Below are positions 42,748 to 54,500 of a stretch of 64,000 nt of DNA, in pieces. The notes below the pieces were generated by a model that saw nothing but the letters and a program-made list of their open reading frames with translations, did no database searches and was not told the origin of the DNA. The DNA comes from Azolla caroliniana (Eukaryota; Polypodiophyta), in contig JBHGNT010000004.1 in the NCBI GenBank assembly GCA_043228905.1, positions 13,330,001 through 13,394,000 on the forward strand, given 5' to 3'. Position 1 is the first letter of the stretch, and each line of letters opens with the position of its first letter. A program made the position numbers and the translations under genes.

Positions 42748-44550
42748 TGAGAAAAACACCCTTATTCTCAAGAATATAGATATATGTCACAACAAGAGAG
42801 AGGAAACCTAGAGATCACTTTTTACATGACAAGGTTCCTCTTAAAGGCCAAGATCTGGCCGTTGGGATAACTAGCCGCTTGGCTATAACTTTAATCATTC
42901 TCAACACTCCCCCTCAAGATGGGCGAAAGATATCCACGAAACCCATCTTGTCACATAATCTAGAAAGACTTACTGCCCAAGTCCCTTCAAAAGACAATCT
43001 ACTACTTAATCTTCAGTAGAAACATGACTCAATTTAATATTCCACTATCAAGCTTCTCCTTGATAAAGAATCTGTCGATTTCAATGTGCTTGGCCCTATC
43101 ATGTTGTACCGGATTGTTGGCAATGTTGATTGTCACATCACAGCTTCATTTGATTTTCTTCATTCATGTTTGGTTCTACTAGGAACATTCTTAGCTACAA
43201 CATCTCTACTAGTCTTACATCAATAGCTATATATTCTGCTTCTACTATTGACCTTGCTACTACCGACTATTTCTTACTCTTCCAAGAGACCAAATTGCCC
43301 CCAACATACATGCAGTATCCTGATGTGGATTTCCTATCATCAACACAACTAGCCCAATCAGAATCACAATAGCTCTCAATGTTAAAATGACCATGTGTTC
43401 TAAAGATCAATCCCTTCCTTGGGGTACCTTTGAGATATCTCAGAATCTGGTACACTACATCCATATGATCTTTCCTCGGATCATGCATGTAACGACTTAC
43501 CACACTTACTGCAAATGAAATATCTGGATAAGTGTGAGTGAAATAAATCAGCTGACCTACCAATCTTTGACACCTTTCACGATCAACTTTCTCTTCTGCA
43601 AGTTCAGTTATCTTAATCTTTGGGTCAATTGGAGAAGCTACAGGCCTACAATCGAACATTCTAGTTTCTGTGAGAAGATCTAATACATATTTTTGCTGAG
43701 ATAGAACAACTCCTTTTGCCCCACGAGCTACCTCAATTCCAAGAAAGTATCGTAGCAACCCTAGATCCTTCACCTCAAACTCTTTACCTAGTTGCACCTT
43801 CAGTTGGGCATGTCTCCTTCATTATTACCCGTGATAATTATATCATTCACATGCACAACAAGTAATGTAGTATGCTCTATTTGTTGTCGGAAAAACATAG
43901 TATGGTTCGCATTGATCTACTATTATCCCATACCCACCATAGCCTTTCTTAACCTATCAAACCAAGCTCGAGGGGGATTGCTTCAGTCCATAAAGCGACG
44001 TCCTTAGTTTGCATACCTGGGGAGAGATGATGGAGGAAGTGTACATGGATAACCCCCCAGGTTTTGGTACAATTATAACAGTCCATTATGCCATGTGCCA
44101 GTCCCAAGTCTCCTGGCGCTCCAATCTCAGCCTGCTTCATGTATTTCACCAATGTTTTTAGCTAATCCTCGTTCAATTTTGACAACACCTCATCCATCTT
44201 CTCAACCTAGACTATCTCTTCTCTCATCTTTTGACTTCCTATCTGAAGTCACCTCTCATTCACATAGCACTGTCATCCTAGAAGGAGAAGCCTCCCTTTC
44301 GTCTCTTGGATGTTAGGACAATGTTGTTCCGTTCACTGTTACACCAACAGACGGGCGGATCTAGGGTTTGGCAAGAGGGGAAGATCTAGGCTTTGATACC
44401 ATATTGAAAAATAAGAACACCTATATTCACAACAAGAAAGAGGAAACACAGGGATCACTCTTTACATGAGGAGAAGGTTCCTCTTAAAGGCCAAGATCTG
44501 GCCATTGGGGTTGGCTAGCTATTTGGCTATAACTTTGATCATTCTCAACA
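42748..44550 (-). mobile_element. short, internally deleted copia element I
   Basis: LTRs at 42748-42906 (159 bp) and 44405-44550 (146 bp) both run TGA...CTCAACA on the + strand. On the - strand there is a purine tract at 42907-42917 and a primer-binding site TGGTATCAAAGC near 44390-44401. Total 1.8 kb. Flanks AAAAA and CGAAG do not form a duplication. Confidence 0.85.
43267..44330 (-). pseudogene. copia RT-RNase H remnant of element I
   Basis: On the - strand: a short gag-like piece (about 44330-44050) with CYNCTKTWG, then part of the reverse transcriptase and a conserved block FEVKDLGLLRYFLGIEVA, CQRLVGQLIYFTHTYPD, and RNase H DDRKSTSGYCMYVGGNLVSW. Protease, integrase and the end of RNase H are absent. 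Confidence 0.85.
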
Positions 44551-45181
44551 CGAAGTGTATCCAGTTAATCAAATGTCAAAACAGACATGTTGGTAGGTGA
44601 AGTTTATTGCTATTTGATCAATTCTCAAAGTAGTGAATATATATGGAGTTATAGTCGAGAAATGTTGGTAAACAAATGTTATCTAGTTAATCAAATGTCA
44701 GAACAAACATGTTGGTTGGCGAATTTTATTGATATTTATTGTTATTGAATGGTGAGGATGTGGCTAGAGCTCATAGTTAAACTAGGAGCCAATGCATGAT
44801 TATTTTGCACCCACTGGGCAAATATAGGTTGTAGTTGAATAGCAATATCTGAAAACATATCTAGGGGCCACCCCAAAGCTCTCATGGTACTTCGATTGAC
44901 CTTGGAAAAGGATATCGCCCAAAATGGACTACCCTCTGTTACTTCTTTTGTTACACTATTATTAATTTCCTGATTACGAGATGAGCTACTTCACACCACA
45001 AAATATGAATGCATTCCCATAAAATCCACGAACAGCTTAAGCAATTTCACATCTTCTATAACATAGTTTAGTTTCTAAACAAAATTCCACTTATATGATG
45101 GAAGGGAAGATTACACATTTTACTAGGGATCCAAAATCCCATCTATATAAAAGGATACACTACATTTTACTATAGATATTG

Positions 45182-45348
45182 TTGTTCCTGTAGTTTACAA
45201 AGCTAAACCTAGGTTGATGTTGAAGAATATAAGGTACCATTGTTCCTGTAGTTTACAAAGCTAAACACAGGTTGATGCTGAGGAATATAAGATACTGTTG
45301 TTCCTGTAGTTTAAAAAGCTAAACACAGGTTGATGCTGAAGAATATAT
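45182..45348. repeat. 58-bp tandem repeat, 2.9 copies
   Basis: Units begin TTGTTCCTGTAGTTTA at 45182, 45240 and 45298 and each contains AAGCTAAAC and AGGTTGATG. It lies about 240 bp beyond the villin stop codon. The stretch 44746-45181 otherwise has no recognised feature. Confidence 0.9.
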
Positions 45349-45584
45349 CATCTCATTGAGAGGAGAGAGCGAAGAAGTGACCTTCTTGTAGCTACATTAA
45401 CAAAGCTTCTCCAATAAACCTAACCTTCAATCAATATCCTATATCATTTCACAAACAGGTCCAAATGCCTGTGCTCAACATTATCCTTTTAAATCTATGA
45501 GCTCCTGTAACTACCAAAACCGTTACCTCCAAGAGATGCAAACTCATAGAAAACGAACATGAAAATGGGTGGGATGAAAGAACT

Positions 45585-48500
45585 TCAAAACAGATCACGA
45601 GCCCTCTTCTGCATATCTTGCTTCCATTTTGGCAACTCATAGAACTCGGTGGAATCCATTCCAAATACCTTCCTGAAATCTTCTGGGGAGAGATAGGACT
45701 GAACATATATATAAGAAGAAAACTCTAAATTAGATTTACTTTCATTGCTACAAAATGCTATCTAGTAACCTACCATTGACTCTATAAATTATATTATGTT
45801 CTTGCTAGCAAACGCTATTAAGAAATCATGCATTAACTCTAATATTTATTTACCTCTCTCCGCGTTGGATCAATTCCTGGAGCAGGATCATTAGATCTGG
45901 CTTTTAATTTTTCATAGCTCAAGAATCCAGAAGGCTCTGTCATGCTGTGTCCATTCTGCTTCTCTTGAAAACTTTCAAGATTATTCTTTGTTGAATTATC
46001 TTCAGTCTTTGCATAACTTTCTGCTTCAGATACTATGGATTCTATATTACAATCTTGAAAACTTTCAAGATTATTCTTTGTTGAATTATCTTCAGTCTTT
46101 GCATAACTTTCTGCTTCAGATACTATGGATTCAATATTACAAAGAAATCATTAACCTAATAAGAAACTGCAAATATTTTTCTTAGGAGAAATACCAAAAT
46201 TGTATTTACTAAAAAGTTACCATTATACCCCTATTTTAGTCACAATTTACTCTACAGTTCAGAGTATTCTGTCCAAAAATTGATCATTTGGGTCACCATT
46301 CTCAAAAGTTTGTTAATATATTACCTCCAAAACTCCGTTCTTTTAATTGGTCTTTCCTTATAGGACTGTCCAGAATATCCATGGATGGGAGTCTCACTCT
46401 GATTGGTTTAATGGAAGGTTTTGACGCATCTGTGATGCTAGTAGTGTTAATGGAAGACGATAATTTTGCAAGTGCTGCTGCCCATTGTGTGCCCCCACTC
46501 GAGTCTAGACTTCTTCTCCTTGAGGGAGGAGGGGTCATCTTTGCAAGAGATCCAGTAGGTTGTGCCTGATGAAAATTTAACACATGTAAACTGTTTACCT
46601 GCCCCCAAAGCTTAAATCTCCGCGGTTTCACTATGAAATATGTAACTCATGAGGGAAACTTTTTAAAAGGTTATCTATTTATTTAATATACATAAAAAGA
46701 TATCATATACAGGAGTATGGGTATGTTTAATTCATGGAAAATTTCGAGAAAGAGGGTTTTTTAATAAGCGATTGAATGCATGTTATATACAGGGTTTACA
46801 TATAGTGAACCTATGAGGCATAAAGTTGATCCCTCCTGTGAGGTTTTAATTAATGATCTCACCTCTACTTTCTCCGAACATTGACCAAATAGAATAGAGA
46901 GTTTTTTCTGAAAAGAGTCCCCTTGTGCCTGTGACATGCCAAAGCTATTTACTATGAGAAAAAATTATTGTCAACTTATATTGCAACAAAATTATAAGTC
47001 AACTCAAGTCAATCTCATCAATGCAATTAGACTTCAAGATTTTAATAGGACAGCATTCTTACAAGATAACTTTTTACTCAGGCACTTACTTCTGCTTTGA
47101 CTGGATCCCAACTATTAAAATTTTTCCTGAAAATGAAAGCTTCGTTCCCCTCTGTGACTTTATACACTGGCACAGTTGTGGAGATACCTTCAAGTGCTGC
47201 AGCTTGGTCCAAGTATTTCTGCAATTTTTTATTTGCTTAAGACACTAACAACCACAAGTATCCTGAATTGAATATTTAAAACAAGAGGTACACACGTGAG
47301 CAATGTCAAAAGCGTGTTCTTTCTCTTTAGTATCTGCATTTTGACCAACCCATATAAAAATCTCTGTGTATGTATCAAGCACCAGTATTTCCTCACTAAG
47401 AAGATCATCTTGTCCAAAATTGTGTATCTCTGTCACCTAGACATTTCACCACTGGTTCTTAATCCTAGTTTTCCTGAATAAGCAACAAAACAATAGTGTT
47501 GTTGACATAGCACTCTTACCTCTAGCTTCCCTGTACTTGTGAATCGTAAATTTGACCATGGAACACACAAGTACTCTCATCAAATTCCATTTTTATATAT
47601 TTAGTAATAATTTAAATTGTACAATGAAAAATAGATGTCTATGTTTTTTGTTCTTATTAAAGAGGATTGATGTTCAAGAGGATGACATACCATTAACTAG
47701 TGAGCAAGTAAACAAACGAGGATCTTTGGCAATATCCTTGGGTTCTCGATAATTTGGATAAGGCTTCTTTCCACCAAGAGGGCTCCAGAATGTAGCTGGT
47801 TCAGAGCCTTCTTTCAATATTTTAGCAGTAGTACGAGACTGAATTATTTGAAAGAAAAAATAGTAAAAATAGTAAGTTGTGTGTTCTCCTAACGACGTTC
47901 TTTCAACACTCCTGATTGCACATCATTTCGAAGGAATATTGGAAGAACCACAATGCTTAAATATGTACCGTTAGATTTTCAGCCATAGTTACTGTTACTT
48001 GTTGCTCTTCAGGAGTGGTTGAATTCCCATTCCATACAAAAATTGCAGCATTATCTTTCAATATGAAACAATAAGATGAATTCAAGTTTCCAGCATCCTA
48101 GCACAGATCAATTCACATGTAAGAAAAGAAGAAAGAAAAGCATATGATCGCTTTTTAATAAGCCAAAATGACCTATGAGAATGAACAAGACATTACATCT
48201 GAAAAAGTTGTCTCGTCTTGAGAAACAAATAAAACTAGATTAGTAAAACTGTCAAAGGTATTTACTTTATGTAAGCATGTAATGTTGTGCGCTTAGATGC
48301 ACTGGAACTTCACATTCCAAAGATTTTCAACATAGGCTGATCCAAGGTGGAGCGATCTCCAAAGTTGACAAGGTCCAGATGGATAATAAATTGTTATTGT
48401 CCAATTTATAAGGACCGCTTTCAAATGTTATCGTCAAGACCATAACTGCGTACCTCTAGTTTGACCAATAGTGAAGGTGACGGGCTGCTAGATAAGGTTT

Positions 48501-51500
48501 TGGTGACTCTTTGCTAATGAGATTGTGTCATTAAATAACATCTAGCATGGTTATCCCCAAGCATTATCAGTCTCCGTATTTCAATGCCTTGTAGAGCAGG
48601 CCAATGCCTTATTCAAGAGAAAACTGCACAAAGGAAAACATATTGTTCATCTGATTCAAAACCCAATGGCAGAATTAGCAGATTTGTTCCTACATAGCTG
48701 TGCATAACTGATGTGTAGTAGTGATCATGAGCTTCCCATTACACTACAAAGGCAATTGAGAGAGGTGTTGTTGAGAATCAAGTTCAACTCATGTGAAGAT
48801 GTGATTATGGAGAGAAGTACAATGTGCAGAAAAGTGCGTGAGCACAATTTATTGTAATCCGTGTAATAGTTACAGGAAGAACTAGATTGTCATATGTAGT
48901 TATTTGTCAAGTGTAAATGTGGTCAAAGAATATTAGATATTCTTATGACAGAATTGTACTCGAGTGGATGTCAATGAGTAGACTCCCCACCACATTTAAT
49001 GTGGCAGCCCCTTGAGGACTTGTATATAAAACCCATTTGGCCCCTACACTCTAAACCCCGAAACCCCACTATGGGGGACATAATACTATAATGTGACTTT
49101 AATGCACAAACTATGCATGAAGAAACAACTATGTTTAACACCAACCAGGCTGTTTATGAATAAGTTATGGCAGAAGAGGTTAATCTAAAGTGACAAGCTC
49201 AAGATATGAGTGCTATAACTGAATGTGGCAAACACTTTCTAGCCTTGGGATGTGAGCATGTTGTGATATACAATGGATTGTCACAATGGCCTGGATTAGA
49301 TGCTTTGACATGTTGGAACCCAAAAGTAGGAGCAATCACAGTCGATTATCTAATGGGATCTCTGTCTCTTATACTTGAAATAAAAGACCTATCGGCTTGG
49401 CAGCGGATCATGCATATCTACGCATTGAGGAAAGGGATGGATGCACAAGGGATGTATATGCTAAGGAGGGAGGGTTGGTTCTGTGCAGCGGAAATAGTAT
49501 GTGTGTGTATAAGAGAGGAGAAAGAAGAAAGAAGAAGAAAGATATATTAACGTCTTTTAAGAGGCCAAAATGGCCTATAAGACCAAATAAGAGATTACAG
49601 CTTGAGTATAGTCTCGTCTTTGAGAACAAATCAAAATAAATTAAATATTACACAGTAAATATAAAAGTAAATAAGATGAAAAGAGAAGAAACGAGGGATT
49701 CTTGTTTTTGGCACATGTGAGATTCTCAAGTTAGGTATATTGTAGCTTTTGTCTTCGAAAGATCTCTAGCAAAGGTTGATCTAGAATGGAAATGTCTCCG
49801 AAGCGAGGGAAAAACCTATGATGGCTTTTATCTGTCGATGACAAGGGTGTCGAGGTCGTGGTCCATGGGGCCGGGGCCTACGTGCACAGCAAATTGCTAT
49901 TGCCCGATCAATTGTAACCCCTTTGTTATGTCCTGCTCTGGAGCCCATTTGTGTATCCCGTGATTGACTTGTAGCATTAGGAGTGAAGGGGCTAAAGAAA
50001 GTTGTAATTGTTCTTTGTGGATGAGCTTGGGTGGTTGTATTCTTCAACAACTTTTCCCGATGTCTCTTGAGCTCTAGCAAGAAAAGTCTTAGGCATTGTT
50101 GGTCCTCATATTCCATTACCTTGCGTAGTGGGCCAAAGCCTTGTTTAAAGAGGCAATGATATCTCCCTCTAATTTCATAAAAGACAGTACAATGACAAAC
50201 ATAGTGTTCTTCAGATTCCACTCCTTGATGACACAATTGGCAAATTCTCTCTTCAAGAGGTAGTCGTGTATATCTGCCTACCTCAATCTGTAGCTGATGT
50301 GATGAAGTTTGCGACTGCCCTATCACACTATGCAGCGCATAGGATAGATGTATGTCCATATAAGGTGCCCTGGTGACAAATCCATCCTCCAATGTATGTA
50401 AGAAGTGCATCTTATAGTGGGCCATCTTTGTACCAAGTGGTATTTTGGGGCTGATCCATGTTATCTTGTTTTCCAAGTTAATAATATCAGTTTAAATCAC
50501 TCTATTCATTTCCACTTTGGTCACATTTAGGTGGGGACAGTCCATGACATGTGACTCGAACCATGTGACATGTGACTCGAACCATTGTTGCATTTCAGCA
50601 TACCAACAATGAGTGTCTCCATTTTCAGCCAGTTGTCTGGATGACATAAGTGCCAACCTTGGGTACCTTCGTTTAGGGAGCTCCCAAAGAAGTTGGATAA
50701 GACGTTGGAGAGAGAGAGAGAGAGGGATAAGTCGGGTATATAAAAAACTAGAAAATTGTATTAACCAAAATGACCAACCAACAGTTACAAAGAAGAGAAG
50801 GTGCTTATATAGTCACCTTCTCTCTATACTCTCTTACTATAACCACCGTTTCCTGTGCTCGTTCTACTCCGTCGGACTCCGTGTCAAGCCACGGCTCCTT
50901 ACTCCCCCTCAAGCTCGGCTGGTTGGCGGTCGAGAGTCAGAGGTTCGTCATGAACTGTCGTAGCTTGTCAGCTCCCAAGGCCTTCATGAAGCTGTCAGCC
51001 GTCTACAGGTTTGTGTTGATGTGTTGCAAGTCTACATCGTCACCCACAACACATTCTCGGTTGAAATGATAGTGCACCTCGATGTGCTTAGTCCTAGTGT
51101 GGAAAACAGGGTTGTGAGCCAGGTGGATATTGCTCATGTTGTTGCCATATAGGAGGATTGGATCTTTGATGGAGACGTTCAGATCCATAAGAATCCTCTT
51201 GAGCCATACAACTTCACACGCGGCCACGGCTGTGCCCTTGTATTCAGCTTCTATGCTCAACAGTGCAACTGTCGACTGCTTGTTGCTGCTCCATTATCCA
51301 GTTGTACCCGACAAGCACCATCTTTACAACTCCCACTGCATAGGCAATATCAGATCTAGTAGCAACCATAATACATAAGTGAACCACAAGCTGAAGCATA
51401 AGGTACACCTTGCATGTCATTGATTGCTTCTTGTGTCTTTGGATAATCTTCCTTAGAGATTTTATCATATGGCTGTAATGGCACTCCAAGAGGCATTGCG

Positions 51501-54500
51501 TCAGCCATACAAAATCTGTCCAGCACCTTGTCAATGTTATAGGCAATTTTGGCCTCTTAAAAGACGTTAATCTATCTTTCTTTCTTGTCAATCTATTTTT
51601 CTTGAGATAAATACAATGTGTGCTGCTCCCTTTGTCTCCTAATTCTTACTCCAAGTACATGTTCAGCTTCCCCAAGGTCTTTCATTGAAAATGCAGATTC
51701 AGCTGCTTTTTAAGGACATCAACAGTGCTCCTTTTCTTGGCAGCAATGAGCATATCATGTACATATAGCACAAGAATGCCACTTTCATCTCTTTTAGTAT
51801 ACAAACAGTGATCAGCATGGCTTCTTTTGTACCCATGTTTGAGCATAAATGCATCAAATTTTCTGTACCATTGTCTAGAAGCTTGTTTCAGCCCATACAA
51901 GCTTCTATTGAGCTTACATACTAAATGTTTCTTTCCAGGAATAACAAATCCCTCGGGCTGTTTCATGTAAAGCTCTTCATCAATGTCACCATGCAAAAAC
52001 TTGTATGTACATCCATTTGGTCTAATTCCAAATCAAGTGCAGCCACTATAGCAAATAGCACTCGCAAAGTGGTCATTTTTACCACAAGAGAAAACACTTC
52101 CTGAAAAGTTATGCCCTTAGTTTGAGCATATCCTTTTGCAACCAGCCTTGCTTTATACTTGGGTTTGTTATCAAGGGTCTTCATTTTATATACCCATTTA
52201 TTAGGAATAGTTTTCCTTCCATTGGGCGGTTCAACCAAGTCCCACATATTATTTGAACGCAAAACCTTAATCTTGTCCTACATAGCAAGCTCCCACTTAT
52301 TGTTCTCACATGCCTTTGTTGTATTCTTCAACAACTTTTCCCGATGTCTCTTGAGCTCTAGCAAGAAAAGTCCTAGGCATCGTTGGTCCTCATATTCCAT
52401 TACGTTGCGTAGTGGGCCAAAGCCTTGTTTAAAGAGGCAATGGTATCTCCATGTTATCTTGTTTTCCAAGTTAATAATATCAGTTCGGATCACTCTATTC
52501 TTTTCCACTTTAGTCATATTTAGATGGGGACAGTCCAAGCTATATTGGAACGGGGGTAGTGCATTTATACTCATGCCATGTGACTCGAACCATTGCTTCA
52601 TTTCAGCATACCAACAATGAGTGTCTCCACTTTCAGCCAGTTGTCTTGATGACATAAGTGCCAACCTTCGGTACCTTTGTTTAGGGAGCTCCCAAAGACG
52701 TTAGATAAATGTCACTGATTCGAACAATGCCTTGGGTACCTTCATTTAGGGAGATCCCAAAGACGTTGGATAAATGTCACTGATCAAAACAATGCCTCGG
52801 TTATTATTGGTGTTCCTACCATCTCTGCCCGGATTATATCGTGGGGCACCAATGCTTTGCTCCTTATCATGCGAGCAATCATTGACACTAAAGGTTTCTC
52901 TAAATCTTTCCAATCATTTGCCTTGTTAAGACTCGGTCCCCATGTTTCTACTCCATAGAGAAGAATTGGTGTGACAAGTGTATCAAATAACCACAGCTTA
53001 GTTCGTGGGTCTTGAAACTGCAAATGAGCACATTGTCTCTTGAGAGCACCAAGGGCTGCCTATCCACGAGAAAGTCGGGCACAAGCAGCCTCCTCTAAGG
53101 AGAACCTAGGCCCTATAAATTTTACTCCTAGGTATGTGTAGGAGCGTGTGTATTCCACCTTCTCCTCTCCCAAGAAGAATTCTGGTTTTGATCTTGTTAC
53201 CCATGCTTGAGTGGTGTTTTATCCATGTTGATTGACAAACCTTTGTCCTTACAAAATAGTTGTAAGGCATTTAGATGTCTTTGTAGTCCCTCCAGAGAGT
53301 CAGAAATCGGCACAATATCATCAGCATATAGTAATATTTGTGTAGCTATACCTGCTAGGCGTGCTCCCGAACCCCCAAATCTCTCTATGTAATGTGATAC
53401 CTCATCTATATAGAGACCGGAGAGAGTGGGTGATAGTGGGCATCCTTGCTTCACTCCAATTGTGCTAGCCACCGCCTCTGACAATCCCTTGGAAGACCGC
53501 ATTTTCCTGACACAGATTCATAGAATGCATAGATTCCCCATTGCATATATGTAGGAACACCAAGGGCTTCTAGCTGCTGCATAAGCCAAGCGTGTGGCAC
53601 GGTGTCAAAGGCTTTTCGGAAATCCACAAAGCAGCAATAAATCCTCTTATTATGGGCTTTGCCCTCCTCAATAAGGCCCCGGAGTGTGAATATGTGATCC
53701 AAAGTTGTGAACCCCTTCTGAAAGCCTGCCTGTCCAACTGAACGGCAGCCATTCCGCTCTGCCCATATACTCGATTCTGATTCTAGAATCGACCCATATA
53801 GTTTAGCCAAGTAATGGCCAATCATGATTGTCCTATAGTTGCTTGGATCATGGGATCTCCACTCTTGAGGATTGGCACAATGGTATGATGAGTCCATCTA
53901 GTGGGGAAACCTTCACACATGGCTCTATTAAATATGTGTGCTAGCAATGGGAGCAAGGTCTCACGAGCATAGATAAAGTGCTCACCCACCAATCCATCAT
54001 GATCTTGGGCCTTCCCAAATTGTAGCCGATCAATAGCATTTCTTACATTTTGTGGTGTAAAGAAGGTTGATTTATGTGGGCGTGAGGCATTTGGGTGGGG
54101 AAGAGGAGGTTGCCCCGGGATATCATATAGAACCTTTGCATATTCATGCCACATATGTGGTGAGGTTAATTGTGTGGTGGGTTGCCTCTCATTAAACATT
54201 TTCCATGCTCTTTTAATTTCTTGTCTTAGAAACAAGCGATACAAATTATCTTCAAATTTAGCCAAATACAATCTCTTCTTCTTCCTTACAAGGCGTTGGA
54301 ACGTTGCTCTCACTTGTTTGTGTATAAATGCCCCGACTTACATCACTCTGCAAGCATCTCCTTGTATCACGACATTCCTCATCATACCAACTATTTTGTA
54401 TTACTCTACCAAGTTTGGGGGGATTGGCCGTTGTGTGAGGAAAGGCATTTGTGGTTGCTTTATGCAATGATTTTGATAATCCTTGGATAAGTTCTTCAAG

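Larger units (their letters stand above)
42650..44745. repeat. ~120-bp tandem repeat array interrupted by copia element I
   Basis: Related units lie at about 42650-42747, 44551-44630 and 44631-44745. Each contains ATATATGGAGTTAT, TTGGTAAACAA, GTTAATCAAATGTCA and ACATGTTGGT blocks. Copia element I sits within the array. Confidence 0.7.
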
